This document shows, in pieces, positions 47,416-56,890 of a stretch of DNA of 64,000 nucleotides (position 1 is its first letter; the number at the start of each line of letters is the position of its first letter). The translations under genes were made by a program, and so were the position numbers. The DNA is from Burkholderia gladioli (GTDB taxonomy: Bacteria; Pseudomonadota; Gammaproteobacteria; Burkholderiales; Burkholderiaceae), in NCBI RefSeq assembly GCF_000959725.1, contig NZ_CP009323.1, forward strand, positions 3,844,001-3,908,000. Reading direction: 5' to 3'. Below the pieces are notes generated by a model. The model had not been told where the DNA came from, did no database searches, and was given only the letters and a program-made list of their open reading frames with translations.

Positions 47416-48606
47416 ATGAATTCAAGCACTCCCCGTATTGCCGTGATCGGCGCCGGCGTGATCGGCCTGTCGGTGGCACGTTCGCTGGCCCGGCTCGGCG
47501 CCCAGGTGTCGATCCTCGAGCAGTCGCGCCTGGGCTCGGGCACCAGCAGCACGACTTTCGCCTGGATCAATTCGAACGGCAAGCAACCCGAGAGCTACCA
47601 CGCGCTCAACTGCGCCGGCATGGCCGAGCATGTCGCGTTGCAGGACGGCGGCGCCGGCGAGGCCCGCTGGCTGGACGTGTGCGGCACCTACGAATGGGCG
47701 ATCGACGCGGCCAGGCAGGCGCAGCTCGATGCGCGCGCAACGGCCCTGAAGGCGCTCGGTTATGCCGTCGAGGAAGTGTCGCGTGCAAGCTTGCAGCAGC
47801 GCATCCCCGAGCTGCGCATCGACGCGCGCAGCGGCACGATCCGGTATTTCGCCGAGGAGGCGCTGGTCTCGCCGTCGATCCTGATGGCGCGGCTGTGGGC
47901 CGAGGCGCGCAGCCACGGCGCGGTGCTGCGCGAGTCCGTCTCGGTGGTCGATATCGCCGAGACGCCGCAAGGTGTGACGCTCGACCTGTCGACGGGGGAA
48001 CGCTGGCAAGGCGATTACTGCGTGCTCGCCACCGGCCGCTGGACGCCCGAGCTGATGCCTGCGCTCGGCGTGTCGCTGGCCATGCTCGACGCCAACCGGC
48101 CCGACAAGCGCGCCTGCGGCTTCCTGGCCTCGACCGATCCGCAATTCGTGCAGTTGCGCGCCAACCTGATCGGCCCGGAGCTGAACGTGCGGCCCGACGG
48201 CGGCGGCCGCCTGCTGCTGCAGGCGACCGATCTCGACGATCGCGCCGATCCCGTCCACCAGGCCGCCGTCGACGGCTACGTCGGGCGCGAGATGCTGGCG
48301 CGCCTGCGCCGCCTGTTCGCCAATACCGGGCATGCGCGCATCGAGCGCCTCTCGGTCGGCCAGCGCTCGCGGCCGGCCGACGGCCTGCCCGCGGTGGGTT
48401 TCGTCACCGCGCGGCAGCGCGCCTACGTGGTCGCCACGCATAGCGGCATGACGCTCGGCCCGCTGCTGGGGCGCCTGGTGGCCGAGGAGCTGGTCCACCA
48501 GCGTCGCGACGGCCTGCTCGCCGACTATTCGCCGGAGCGGCTGATCGATCGCGATCCCAGGGATTTCTCGCCGGTCGCGAGCATCCATTTTCCCGCCGAG
48601 CAATAG
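47416..48606 (+). CDS. FAD-dependent oxidoreductase, DAO family
   Basis: 396 residues. The N-terminal dinucleotide-binding motif VIGAGVIGLSVARSLARLGAQVSILEQ and the C-terminal THSGMTLGPLLGRLVAEEL place it among D-amino-acid dehydrogenase / sarcosine-oxidase-like flavoproteins. These oxidise amines or amino acids; the specific substrate cannot be read. No membrane segment is seen. Translation may be coupled to the FRG gene 12 bases upstream (gagg lies in the short gap). Confidence 0.85.
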   Translation: MNSSTPRIAVIGAGVIGLSVARSLARLGAQVSILEQSRLGSGTSSTTFAWINSNGKQPESYHALNCAGMAEHVALQDGGAGEARWLDVCGTYEWAIDAARQAQLDARATALKALGYAVEEVSRASLQQRIPELRIDARSGTIRYFAEEALVSPSILMARLWAEARSHGAVLRESVSVVDIAETPQGVTLDLSTGERWQGDYCVLATGRWTPELMPALGVSLAMLDANRPDKRACGFLASTDPQFVQLRANLIGPELNVRPDGGGRLLLQATDLDDRADPVHQAAVDGYVGREMLARLRRLFANTGHARIERLSVGQRSRPADGLPAVGFVTARQRAYVVATHSGMTLGPLLGRLVAEELVHQRRDGLLADYSPERLIDRDPRDFSPVASIHFPAEQ

Positions 48607-48617
48607 ACGCTCGCGGG

Positions 48618-48644
48618 CCTTGCCGGCGCCTGCCGCCAGCAAGG
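48618..48644. terminator. Hairpin after the FRG-oxidoreductase pair
   Basis: Arms ccttgc (48618-48623) and gcaagg (48639-48644), continued inward by GGCG/CGCC after one mismatch, with a 5-base loop. No T-run. It lies 12 bases after the oxidoreductase stop and before the LacI-family regulator. Confidence 0.45.
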
Positions 48645-48740
48645 ACAGGGCCAGGTCCGGAACCCCGGCCGCTGCGGCTACAATTGGCGTTTGCCGCCCG
48701 CCGCGCGGGCGGCCACGACCCGAAGGCCGCCTCCGAGACC

Positions 48741-49874
48741 ATGAGTTCAAACAACAAGGATTTCCCGCCCGAGCCGGGCACCCTCGCGCCGGGCGCGCCT
48801 GTGCGCATGGCCGACGTCGCGCGCCTGGCCGGCGTGTCGAAGATGTCGGTGTCGCGCGTGCTGACCGGCCAGCACGTCAGCGACGCGACGCGCGAGGCCG
48901 TGATGGACGCGGTGCGCAAGACCGGCTACGTGGCCGACGCGGTGGCGGGCGCGCTGTCCTCGGGCCGCAACAACGTGATCGCGGTGATCGTGCCCTCGCT
49001 GTCGAGCTCGAACTTCGCCGACACGGTGCGCGGCATCAACGACGTGGTCGAGACGCGCAACCTGCGCCTGCTGCTGGCCAATACCGACTACATGGTGGAA
49101 CGCGAGGAATCGCTGATCCGCTCGCTGCTGAGCCACCAGCCGCGCGGCATCGTGCTCACCGGCGGCCATCACACGAGCAAGGCGCGCGCCATGCTCAAGC
49201 AGGTGGGCATCCCGGTGATCGAGACCTGGGAGCTGCCGGGCAAGCCGATCGATCGCGTGGTGGGCTTCTCGAACGAGGACGCGGCGGGCGCGATGGTGCG
49301 CCATCTCTACGGGCGCGGCTATCGACGGATCGGCTTCGTCGGCGGCACCACGCACCTGGACCGGCGCGGCATCGCGCGGCGCAACGGCTATCTGGCGGCG
49401 GTCGAGGCGGCGGGCCAAGCGCCGCGCGAGATCACGCGCGAGGTCAAGCACGACGAATCCGGCACCGACATGGCGCACGGCAAGGCGATGGAAAACGCCA
49501 GCGCCGCGCTGAACCGGCTGCTGGCCGAATGGCCCGATACCGACGCGGTGATGTGCACCAGCGACATCCACGCCTTCGGCGTGATCATGGCCTGCCACCG
49601 GCTCGGGCTGAAGGTGCCGGACGATATCGCGGTGGCCGGCTTCGGCGACTTCGAGGTGGCGCGCCATTGTTATCCGACCATCACCACCGTCTCGGTCGAC
49701 GCCTACGGAATCGGCCATTCCACCGGCCTGTCGATGCTGGCCGCGATCGACGGCTCGGAGCGGCCCAACGCCTCGCGCCGCGAGATCGCCTCGGCGCGCG
49801 CCGAGCGCACGCTGCACGAGGCGCCGCCGCTGATCCGGATTCCTTACGAGATCGTGGCGCGCGAAAGCGCTTGA
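48741..49874 (+). CDS. LacI-family transcriptional regulator
   Basis: 377 residues. N-terminal helix-turn-helix MADVARLAGVSKMSVSRVLTG (about residues 23-43) with the hinge region, followed by a periplasmic-binding-protein-like effector domain (VIAVIVPSLSSSNFADTVRG, PRGIVLTGGHHT, GYRRIGFVGG, CTSDIHAFGVIMACHRLG). It resembles the GntR/IdnR gluconate branch, so a sugar acid or related hydroxy acid is a likely effector. The start chosen is MSSNNK; the in-frame ATG at 48684 adds an unlikely leader. Its probable target is the palindrome at 50936-50959 between the dehydrogenase and the MFS transporter. The gene ends at a good terminator. Confidence 0.9.
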   Translation: MSSNNKDFPPEPGTLAPGAPVRMADVARLAGVSKMSVSRVLTGQHVSDATREAVMDAVRKTGYVADAVAGALSSGRNNVIAVIVPSLSSSNFADTVRGINDVVETRNLRLLLANTDYMVEREESLIRSLLSHQPRGIVLTGGHHTSKARAMLKQVGIPVIETWELPGKPIDRVVGFSNEDAAGAMVRHLYGRGYRRIGFVGGTTHLDRRGIARRNGYLAAVEAAGQAPREITREVKHDESGTDMAHGKAMENASAALNRLLAEWPDTDAVMCTSDIHAFGVIMACHRLGLKVPDDIAVAGFGDFEVARHCYPTITTVSVDAYGIGHSTGLSMLAAIDGSERPNASRREIASARAERTLHEAPPLIRIPYEIVARESA

Positions 49875-49889
49875 TGCCCAAGCGCAGAT

Positions 49890-49918
49890 AAAAAACCGAC
49901 GCGCCGCGTCGGTTTTTT
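49890..49918. terminator. Bidirectional intrinsic terminator
   Basis: Six A, stem CCGACG/CGTCGG with a 5-base loop, then six T. This is a classical Rho-independent terminator in both directions, between the LacI gene (+) and the dehydrogenase gene (-), which converge on it. Confidence 0.9.
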
Positions 49919-49943
49919 ATGCCGCGAAATCGCCCTCTCGCGC

Positions 49944-50906
49944 TCAGCTCGCCCGGCGCAGATGCGCGGTGAACTCGGTGACCAACGGCTGGCCGGCCAG
50001 GTAGGCCTCCAGGTTGGCGCGCAGCAGCTCGGCCATCGCCGCGCGCGTCTCGATCGTGGCGCTGGCGCGATGCGGCTGCAGCACCACGTTGGGCAGCGCC
50101 AGCAGGCGCCGGTCGATCGCCGGCTCGTTCCAGAACACGTCGAGCGCGGCGCCGCGCAGCCGGCCGTCGGCGAGGTAGTCGATCAGCACCGGCTCGTCGA
50201 TGATGCTGCCGCGCGCGATATTGATCAGGAATCCGTTCGGCCCCAGCGCGTCGAACACCTCGCGGCCGATCGCGCCGCGCGGGATCTGGTCGGCCGCCGC
50301 GCACACCATCAGGTAGTCGGAATCGGCCGCCAGCGCCGCCGCGCTGTCGTGATAGGCATAGGGCACGTCCTCGAAGCGGAAGCGGTCGTGATAGCCGATG
50401 CGCATCTCGAAGGCCGCCGCGCGCCGCGCCACCGCGCGCCCCACCCGGCCCAGGCCGATGATGCCGAGCCGCTTGCCGTACATCCGCGAGGTCAGCGCGA
50501 AATGCTCGCGCCCCCACTCGCCGGCCCGCACCCGCGCATCGTTGCGGGAGATCTCGCGCGCCACCGACAGCATCAGCGCCAGGCCCATGTCGGCCACGTC
50601 CTCGGTCAGCACGTCGGGCGTATTCGTCACACGGATGCCCTTGGCCGCGGCATGCGCCAGATCGATCGCGTCGACCCCCACGCCGTACGAGACGATGATC
50701 TCCAGCCTCGGCAGCGCGTCGATCAGGGCCGCGTCGGCGCCCGACTCGCCATTGGTGGCCAGCACCCTCACGCGCGGCGCCAGCTCGGCCAGCAGCGCCG
50801 CGCGATCCGGCGCCTCGGCCAGCACATGCAGCGTGTAGCGCTCGGCCAGCACGATCATGTCGGCCTCGGGATATCGGGTAACAACCAATAACTCTTCCTT
50901 GGACAT
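49944..50906 (-). CDS. D-2-hydroxyacid dehydrogenase (NAD(P)-dependent)
   Basis: 320 residues. Rossmann motif GIIGLGRVGRAVARRAA in the middle, then the catalytic set: Arg in CAAADQIPRGAIG region, Glu in ARGSIIDEPVLIDYL and His in VLQPHRAS. It interconverts 2-keto and D-2-hydroxy acids (glyoxylate/hydroxypyruvate/2-ketogluconate reductase type). I chose the ATG at 50906 (MSKEELL) because AAGGAG ends 6 bases upstream; ATG at 50921 lies upstream of that site and would be less well served. It is transcribed away from the MFS operon, with a LacI-type palindrome between them, which suggests shared control by the adjacent LacI-family protein and a role in catabolising the imported substrate. Confidence 0.9.
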   Translation of the reverse strand: MSKEELLVVTRYPEADMIVLAERYTLHVLAEAPDRAALLAELAPRVRVLATNGESGADAALIDALPRLEIIVSYGVGVDAIDLAHAAAKGIRVTNTPDVLTEDVADMGLALMLSVAREISRNDARVRAGEWGREHFALTSRMYGKRLGIIGLGRVGRAVARRAAAFEMRIGYHDRFRFEDVPYAYHDSAAALAADSDYLMVCAAADQIPRGAIGREVFDALGPNGFLINIARGSIIDEPVLIDYLADGRLRGAALDVFWNEPAIDRRLLALPNVVLQPHRASATIETRAAMAELLRANLEAYLAGQPLVTEFTAHLRRAS

Positions 50907-50935
50907 CCGCATCTCCTTCATGTTAGATTTTGCAT

Positions 50936-50959
50936 CACTTGGTTACCGATAACCAAGTG
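50936..50959. promoter_or_regulatory. Perfect palindrome, probable LacI-family operator
   Basis: Arms cacttggtta (50936-50945) and taaccaagtg (50950-50959) around ccga. The core GGTTACCGATAACC resembles the GntR gluconate operator (GTTACCGGTAAC). It lies 29 bases upstream of the dehydrogenase start and about 160 bases upstream of the MFS start, in their divergent promoter region. The obvious ligand is the regulator encoded at 48741-49874. Confidence 0.7.
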
Positions 50960-51115
50960 TAGCCGAAGCCGCTCGTTCCAGGCCACAGGGTTTTGCCGGA
51001 CCGATGCGACAAGGTCTGTCGCCACGCAGTGGACGGACCGGTTTCGGCATTACCGGACGCGCGCCGCGGGATCGGCGGGCGACGACAAGAAAGCCGGAAC
51101 ATGGAGACAGCAGAG

Positions 51116-52519
51116 ATGACGATCAACCGCGACGCGATCACGCCCGTGACGCCGTCCCCGGCCACAGCCACGCGGCCGGATTCCCCCGATGCGACCGGCG
51201 CCGCGCCGGTTTCCGCGCGCCAGTTGCGCCGCGCGATCCTGACCAGCGCGGTGGGCAGCGCGCTCGAGTATTACGATTTCGCGATCTTCGGCCTGGCCAC
51301 CGCGCTGATCTTCAGCCGCGTGTTCTTCTCCTCGTTCGACGCGCACGCGGGCCTGCTGGCCAGCTTCGCGACCTACGGCGTGGGCTTCCTGGCGCGTCCG
51401 CTGGGCGGCCTGTTCTTCGGCTCGCTGGGCGACCGCAAGGGCCGCAAGTTCGTACTGCTGATGACGATCGCGATCATGGGCGTGTCCACCACCCTGGTGG
51501 GCCTGCTGCCGGCCGGCCCGCTGGGCGCGGTGGGCCTGATCGTGCTGCGGCTGATCCAGGGTTTCGGCGCCGGCGCCGAACAGGCCGGCGCCTCGACCCT
51601 GATGGCCGAGGTCGCGCCGCTGCCGCGCCGCGGCTATTTCGCGGCCCTGCCCTTCGTCGGCATCTTCGCCGGCTTCGGCATCGCCACCGCCACCTTCAGC
51701 CTGCTGCAGCACCTGATGGACAACGCCACCCTCCTCGCCTGGGGCTGGCGCCTGCCGTTCCTGGCCAGCGTGATCCTGATCGCCGTGGCGGTGTGGATCC
51801 GCCTGCGCCTGCGCGAGAGCCCGGCCTTCGCCGCGCTGGAGAGCGGCCACCAGGTGGCGCGCTCGCCGATGCGCGCGGTGCTCCGGCAAGCCCGGCGCCC
51901 GGTCGCGGCGGCGGTGCTGATGCGCCTGGCCGAACAAGGCGGCTCGACCATCTACACCACCATCGTGATCGCCTTCCTGGGCGGCACGGTGGCCACCCGC
52001 CTGGGCCTGCCGGCCGCGCAACTGGCGCGCATCGGCACCTCCTGCGCGATGATCGCCACGCTCGCCAGCGTGATCACCACGCCGCTGTTCGGCGCGCTGT
52101 CGGACCGCTTCGGACGCAAGACGATCTATCGCGCCGGCGCGATCTTCATGCTGCTGTGGTCGGTGCCCTCGTGGTGGATGGTCAGCACCGGCGAGCCGGT
52201 GTGGGTGGCCGTCGCGATGTTCGGCGGCCTGGCGATCGGCGCCAACAGCATGCTCGGCGCGCAATGCGCGCACTTCGCCGAGCTGTTCGGCAACCGCTAC
52301 CGTTATTCTGGCGTGGCGCTGTCGCGCGAGATCGGCGCGGTGCTCTCGGGCGGCCTCGCGCCGATCCTCGGCATCTACCTGATCGGCCTGGCGGGCGGCG
52401 CGTTCTGGGTGATGGGCCTCTACACCGCCGTGCTGTCGGCGCTGACCCTGGTGGGCGTGGCGATGTCGACCGAGACGCGCGGGCGCGACCTGACCGACCT
52501 CGACGACGCGATCCATTGA
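51116..52519 (+). CDS. MFS transporter, metabolite:H+ symporter (MHS) type
   Basis: 467 residues with about 12 hydrophobic segments. [12 protein letters not shown] at the first helix, [15 protein letters not shown] in the loop between helices 2 and 3, and [10 protein letters not shown] in the second half are typical of the MHS family, importers of small organic acids, shikimate, alpha-ketoglutarate or proline betaine. The start MTINRDAIT has GGAG nine bases upstream; ATG at 51101 is an in-frame alternative. It heads a three-gene group with an SDR and a small barrel protein, all probably under the LacI-family regulator. The substrate is not readable; a hydroxy or sugar acid would fit the dehydrogenase next door. 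Confidence 0.88.
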   Translation: MTINRDAITPVTPSPATATRPDSPDATGAAPVSARQLRRAILTSAVGSALEYYDFAIFGLATALIFSRVFFSSFDAHAGLLASFATYGVGFLARPLGGLFFGSLGDRKGRKFVLLMTIAIMGVSTTLVGLLPAGPLGAVGLIVLRLIQGFGAGAEQAGASTLMAEVAPLPRRGYFAALPFVGIFAGFGIATATFSLLQHLMDNATLLAWGWRLPFLASVILIAVAVWIRLRLRESPAFAALESGHQVARSPMRAVLRQARRPVAAAVLMRLAEQGGSTIYTTIVIAFLGGTVATRLGLPAAQLARIGTSCAMIATLASVITTPLFGALSDRFGRKTIYRAGAIFMLLWSVPSWWMVSTGEPVWVAVAMFGGLAIGANSMLGAQCAHFAELFGNRYRYSGVALSREIGAVLSGGLAPILGIYLIGLAGGAFWVMGLYTAVLSALTLVGVAMSTETRGRDLTDLDDAIH

Positions 52520-52583
52520 ACGCATTCCGGCCGCCCCGCCCTCGCGCGCGGCCCGGCCGCCAACCTCAAGCAAGGAGTCACGG

Positions 52584-53333
52584 ATGAATTCCAAGGTAGC
52601 CCTGGTCACCGGCGCCAGCTCGGGCATCGGCCGCAGCGTCGCGCTCGGCCTGCTGCAGGCCGGATATCGCGTCGCGCTGGCCGCGCGCAAGCTCGACGCG
52701 CTCGAGCAGGTGGCGGCCGAATCGGGCGCGGGCGAGCGCGCGCTGCCGATCAGTTGCGACGTGGGCGACGAGGCCGCCGTGCAGCGCCTGTTCGACACCA
52801 TCGAATCGCACTGGGGGCGCCTGGACCTGCTGTTCAACAACGCCGGCGTGTTCACCCCGCAATGCTCGCTGGAGGACCTGGCGGTGGCGCAGTGGAAGCA
52901 GGCCGTCGACATCAACCTGACGGGCGCCTTCCTGTGCCTGCAGGGCGCGTTCCGCGTGATGAAGCGCCAGCAGCCGCGGGGCGGGCGCATCATCAACAAC
53001 GGCTCGATCTCGGCGCACGCGCCGCGCCCGCAGGCGGTGGCCTACACGGCCACCAAGCACGCCATCACGGGGCTCACCAAGGCCGCCTCGCTGGACGGGC
53101 GCGCCTACGGAATCGCCTGCGGACAGATCGACATCGGCAACGTGGTGAGCGACATGAGCGAGCTGATGGCGCAGGGCACGCTGCAGGCCGACGGCTCGAT
53201 GAAGGTGGAGCCGCGCATGAGCATGGACAACGTGGTGCGCGCGGTGCTCTACATGGACAGTCTGCCGCTCGACGCGAACGTGCTGTCGATGACGGTGATG
53301 GCCAGCCACATGCCCTTCGTGGGACGCGGCTGA
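52584..53333 (+). CDS. Short-chain dehydrogenase/reductase
   Basis: 249 residues, the standard length of a classical SDR. Cofactor motif TGASSGIG (residues ~8-15), NNAG, catalytic Ser in NNGSIS, and YTATKHA supplying Tyr and Lys. Arg-Lys after the second strand (AARKLD) favours NADP(H). A good AAGGAG site precedes the ATG. The gene is 64 bases after the MFS transporter and probably acts on the imported compound. Confidence 0.92.
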   Translation: MNSKVALVTGASSGIGRSVALGLLQAGYRVALAARKLDALEQVAAESGAGERALPISCDVGDEAAVQRLFDTIESHWGRLDLLFNNAGVFTPQCSLEDLAVAQWKQAVDINLTGAFLCLQGAFRVMKRQQPRGGRIINNGSISAHAPRPQAVAYTATKHAITGLTKAASLDGRAYGIACGQIDIGNVVSDMSELMAQGTLQADGSMKVEPRMSMDNVVRAVLYMDSLPLDANVLSMTVMASHMPFVGRG

Positions 53334-53382
53334 TGCGGCGGCCCTCGTCCCCCACCGCCGCCCGCCGACAGGAGCCGCCAAC

Positions 53383-53703
53383 ATGCTGACGCGCTGCGCG
53401 TATTTCAGCGGCCGCATCAAGCCCGGCTGCGAGGCCCGCTTCTACGACCATGTCGAGAACCGGCTGGTGCCGCTCTGGACGCGCTTTCCCGGCGCGCACG
53501 ACGTGCGCGTGCTGCGCCAGCAGCACAGCGACGTGGGCGAGCCGGCCTTCCCGCTGGTGATCACGATGCGTTTCGAGGACCAGGCCGCGATCGACGCGGC
53601 GCTGGCCTCGCCCACCCGGCTGGAGAGCCAGGTCGAGTCGCGCGCGCTGATCGGCATGTTCGACGGCGTGGTGTTCCATACGGTGTTCGAGGAAACCATC
53701 TGA
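53383..53703 (+). CDS. Small dimeric alpha-beta barrel protein
   Basis: 106 residues, one domain, no cysteine cluster or signal peptide. The pattern (beta strand, FYDHVENRLVPLW helix, HDVRVLRQQ strand, FPLVITMRF strand, IDAALASPTR helix) fits the EthD/antibiotic monooxygenase-like dimeric ferredoxin fold. Such proteins may be enzymes or accessory proteins of catabolic operons. AGGAG lies 8-10 bases upstream of the ATG. It is the last gene of the MFS-SDR group and ends at a hairpin. Confidence 0.7.
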   Translation: MLTRCAYFSGRIKPGCEARFYDHVENRLVPLWTRFPGAHDVRVLRQQHSDVGEPAFPLVITMRFEDQAAIDAALASPTRLESQVESRALIGMFDGVVFHTVFEETI

Positions 53704-53708
53704 GACGG

Positions 53709-53735
53709 CGCTTTGCGGGCCCCGCCCGCAAAGCG
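53709..53735 (+). terminator. Hairpin ending the MFS-SDR operon
   Basis: Perfect 11-base stem (cgctttgcggg at 53709-53719 with cccgcaaagcg at 53725-53735) and 5-base loop, 6 bases after the stop codon. There is no clear T-run. Confidence 0.65.
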
Positions 53736-53803
53736 GTTGCGCTGCGCGCGGGGCCTCGCTATCGTGACAGGCTTTGCCGCCGCGCCCGCGCCCCGCCCCC
53801 GCC

Positions 53804-55390
53804 GTGAACGATTCCTCGCCCTCCCTGCCCTTCCGAGACGCGCTGCTGGCGATGCTCGGCATCGGCCTGGTCAACATGCTGGTCGCGCTCGACCAGACCG
53901 TGGTCAGCACTGCGCTGCCCTCGATCGTCGCCGACCTGCACGGCTTCGAGTACTACGCCTGGATCGCCAGCGCCTACCTGCTGGCCTCGGTGGTGACGGT
54001 GCCGATCTTCGGGCGGCTGGGCGACTATTTCGGGCGCAAGCGCTTCGTGGTGGCGGCGGTGATCGTCTTCACGCTGGCCTCGGTGCTGTGCGCGGCGGCT
54101 ACCGACATGCGCATGCTGGCGGTGGCGCGCGCCCTGCAGGGGGTGGGCGGCGGCATGATGGTGGGCACCGCCTTCGCCTCGATCCCCGACCTGTTCCCCG
54201 ATCCGCGCGAACGCGTGCGCTGGCAGGTGGTGATGGCGGCCACCTACGGCATCGGCACGGCCGCCGGGCCCTCGCTGGGCGGCTGGCTGAGCCAGCACTG
54301 GGGCTGGCGCTCGACCTTCCTGATCAACCTGCCGGTGGGGGCACTGGCGCTCTACTACATCTGGCGGCACCTGCCGCATTTCGTGCGCCCGCGCGAGGGC
54401 AAGGTGCGCATCGACTACGCCGGCGCGCTGTTCGTCGGCCTGATGCTGGGCTGCCTGCAGTTCCTGATCGAGGCGCTGCCGGCGCGCGGCATCGGCACCG
54501 GCACGCTGACGCTGGCGGCAGTGGTGGTAGCGGCCTTCGTGGCCTTCCTGGCCTGCGAGCGGCGCGCCACCCACCCGATCGTGCCGCTCGACCTGTTTCG
54601 CGACGCGCAACTGGTCACGCTGTTCCTGCTCTCCACGCTGGCCGGCTTCGTGATGTTCTCGCTGATCTTCTTCGCGCCGCTGCTGCTGCAGGGCGGCTTC
54701 GGCCTCGAGCCCGAGGCGGCCGGCCTGCTGGCCACGCCGATCGCCGCCTGCATCGCCCTGGGCAGCCTGATCAACATTCGCATCGTGACGCGCCTGAAGC
54801 GGCCCACCCTGATCCTCTCGGTCGGCTTCGGCCTGCTGGCGGCCGCCTCGGCCTCGCTGTCGCTGACCGGGCCCGGCACCTCGCACTGGATCCTGGAAGT
54901 GGCGATGGCGGCGGTCGGCATCGGCCTGGGCTTCATCCTCAACAACCTCAACATCTTCGCGCAGGAGATCGCCGGGCGCGAACGCTTCGGCATCACCACC
55001 GCGCTGCTGCAGTCGACGCGCATGGTGGGCGGCATGCTCGGCACCAGCGTGCTGGCCACCATCGTCCAGCATCACTACGCGGGGGGCGTGGCCGAGTCGA
55101 TCAGCGTGCTGGGCGCGAGCGTCTCGGCGCAATGGCTGCCGCAGCTGGCCGACCCGCGCGTGCTGGTCGACCCCGGCGTGGCCGGGACGCTGCTGGACCG
55201 CCTGCACGCGGCCGGGCTGGACGGCGCCGCGCTGCTGGAGGCGGCGCGCCGGGTGATGGTGCAGTCGATCCACATCGGTATCGCCCTGGCCGGCTGCGCG
55301 GCCGTGGCCGCCGCCTGGCTGGTGCGCCGCATCGCCCATATCCGCTTCAGCAAGCCGCCCTCGGCGGCCAGCAGCGCGAGCGCGGAGTAA
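53804..55390 (+). CDS. DHA2-family MFS drug exporter
   Basis: 528 residues, about 14 hydrophobic segments. LDQTVVSTALPSIVADL in helix 1, GRLGDYFGRKRFV in the loop 2-3, and the motif-C region GIGTAAGPSLGGWLSQHWGWRSTFLINLPVG are diagnostic of EmrB/QacA-type drug:H+ antiporters. The GTG at 53804 (product MNDSSPSLPFRD) is the best start; a TTG 30 bases earlier is possible. It is not obviously linked to neighbours and is separated from the upstream operon by a hairpin. It might contribute to export of the window's peptide, but nothing shows that. Confidence 0.9.
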   Translation: MNDSSPSLPFRDALLAMLGIGLVNMLVALDQTVVSTALPSIVADLHGFEYYAWIASAYLLASVVTVPIFGRLGDYFGRKRFVVAAVIVFTLASVLCAAATDMRMLAVARALQGVGGGMMVGTAFASIPDLFPDPRERVRWQVVMAATYGIGTAAGPSLGGWLSQHWGWRSTFLINLPVGALALYYIWRHLPHFVRPREGKVRIDYAGALFVGLMLGCLQFLIEALPARGIGTGTLTLAAVVVAAFVAFLACERRATHPIVPLDLFRDAQLVTLFLLSTLAGFVMFSLIFFAPLLLQGGFGLEPEAAGLLATPIAACIALGSLINIRIVTRLKRPTLILSVGFGLLAAASASLSLTGPGTSHWILEVAMAAVGIGLGFILNNLNIFAQEIAGRERFGITTALLQSTRMVGGMLGTSVLATIVQHHYAGGVAESISVLGASVSAQWLPQLADPRVLVDPGVAGTLLDRLHAAGLDGAALLEAARRVMVQSIHIGIALAGCAAVAAAWLVRRIAHIRFSKPPSAASSASAE

Positions 55391-55407
55391 GGCGGCTCGG
55401 GCCGCCT
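55390..55407. terminator. Short hairpin between convergent genes
   Basis: Arms aggcggc (55390-55396) and gccgcct (55401-55407) with a tcgg tetraloop, starting at the last base of the exporter stop codon. No T-run. It may end transcription of the exporter or of the convergent asparaginase gene. Confidence 0.4.
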
Positions 55408-55594
55408 GCTCGGGCCGCGTGGCGAGCTGCGGGGTGAGCTTCGGGGTGGGCCGCGGGGCGGGCCCGACGGGCATCGATCCGGGCCGCGCGAGGCGCCTCG
55501 ATGTCCGTTCGACACGCTCGGCGCGGCCGGTTCGAACGGGACCCGGCAGCGCCGAATTCGATGGCCGATGCCGCCCCGAGCCGCGCGGCGCGCC

Positions 55595-56701
55595 TCAAGG
55601 CGCGGCCGGCGCCGCCAGCTCGAACGGAAACTCGGCGTGGCCGAATTCGATGCCGCGCGTGTTGCGCATCGGCGGGCGATGGAAGGCGGCCAGTTGCGCG
55701 CGCTGCGCCGGCGCGCCGATGTCCAGGCGCGCCAGCACCTCGCAGACCACCATCGCCAGCACCCCGACATGGCCGTCCTCGATCTTGACGGCCAGCCCGA
55801 TCGCGCCGGCAGCGCCCAGCCGGCGGGTATCCTCGCCGGCGCGGATGCCGACGCCGTAGCAGGCATCGGCGCCGAGCTTGCCGACCAGCCGCCCCTCGAA
55901 GGCCGTCATCAGGCGCGTGCAGAAGCGCCCTTCCCCCGCCACCAATTCGGGATGACTCGTCATCGCGTGATAGAGGCGTGCCAACGCGGCCACGCGCGGC
56001 GTGCAGGCGGCCCCGGCGGCGCCCGCGGCGTCGACCCGGTCGGCCGCGTCGGCCAGCTTCATGTAGAGGCGCGCCAGCCGGTCCAGCGGGAACGCCGGCG
56101 TCGGCAGGTTGCAGCCGTCGATGCCCCATTCGACCGCCGCCTCGGGCAGGTCGCAAACCTCGGCCATCACCTGCTTGACGCGCTGCTGGATCGGATGCGC
56201 CTCGAGGTGGTAATCGGCCAGCGCCGCGCCGATCGCCCTCGCGCCGGCCAACATCCCGGCGTGCTTGCCCGAGCAGTTGCTGCACACCGCGCTCGGCTCG
56301 ATGCCGCGGCGGATCCAGTCGCGCCAGACCGCATCCGACAAGGGCGCATGCGGCCCGCAGCGCAGATCGTCCTCGCTCGCGCCGAGCCTGGCCAGCATCG
56401 CCCGCGCCCGCTCGACATGGCGCGCCTCGCTGCTGTGCGAGGCGCACATCAGGGCGAGATCGGCCGAATCGAAACCGAAGCGCTCCAGCGCGCCGGTCTC
56501 GACCACCGCCAGCGCCTGCGCCGGCTTGGCGGCCGAGCGCGCCAGCGTGAAGCGCGTGGCGTCGCCGAAGCCGGCCAGCAAGCGCCCCGTCTCGTCGACC
56601 ACCGCGATATGCGCGCGATGCGCGTTCTCCAGCGAGGGGCCGCGCCAGGTGGTGACGGCCACCGCGTCGCGGCTGGCCTGGGTCGTGTCGTGGGTCGTCA
56701 T
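55595..56701 (-). CDS. L-asparaginase II family protein
   Basis: 368 residues. The sequence matches the asparaginase II family first known from Rhizobium etli (not the E. coli AnsB fold): FTLARSAAKPAQALAVVETGA, CASHSSE, CSGKHAGMLA and GIDGCNLPTPAFPL, including the Ser-Cys-Lys-rich catalytic region. It would hydrolyse asparagine to aspartate and ammonia in the cytoplasm. The ATG at 56701 (MTTHDTTQ) has GGAGGAG upstream; the frame extends 71 codons further without a plausible start. It is divergent from the lipid kinase gene and monocistronic as far as can be seen. Confidence 0.88.
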   Translation of the reverse strand: MTTHDTTQASRDAVAVTTWRGPSLENAHRAHIAVVDETGRLLAGFGDATRFTLARSAAKPAQALAVVETGALERFGFDSADLALMCASHSSEARHVERARAMLARLGASEDDLRCGPHAPLSDAVWRDWIRRGIEPSAVCSNCSGKHAGMLAGARAIGAALADYHLEAHPIQQRVKQVMAEVCDLPEAAVEWGIDGCNLPTPAFPLDRLARLYMKLADAADRVDAAGAAGAACTPRVAALARLYHAMTSHPELVAGEGRFCTRLMTAFEGRLVGKLGADACYGVGIRAGEDTRRLGAAGAIGLAVKIEDGHVGVLAMVVCEVLARLDIGAPAQRAQLAAFHRPPMRNTRGIEFGHAEFPFELAAPAAP

Positions 56702-56853
56702 GCTGCGCGTCTCCTCCGCGGGTGTTCGTTGTCTGGGCTGCCGGCGTTCGGCGAGCGTAATCGCGCAGTGTAGCCAGCCGAAATCGACAGGGACAGAGCC
56801 GGCTGGAGATACCTCCGGGCCATCCCGATCTGCGCGCGCCGGCCGGACTGAAA

Positions 56854-56859
56854 TAGAAT
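56854..56859 (+). promoter_or_regulatory. Possible -10 element for the lipid kinase operon
   Basis: TAGAAT, 31 bases upstream of the ATG, in the divergent interval. No good -35 is seen at 16-18 bases, so the call rests on the -10 alone. Confidence 0.3.
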
Positions 56860-56890
56860 CGCAAGCCTCCCCATCCACGAGGGCCGCCCG

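Noticed and set aside
53774..55390. DHA2 exporter as part of the peptide cluster
   Set aside because: It is 12 kb away, separated by several unrelated operons and terminators, and the cluster already has its own ABC exporter.
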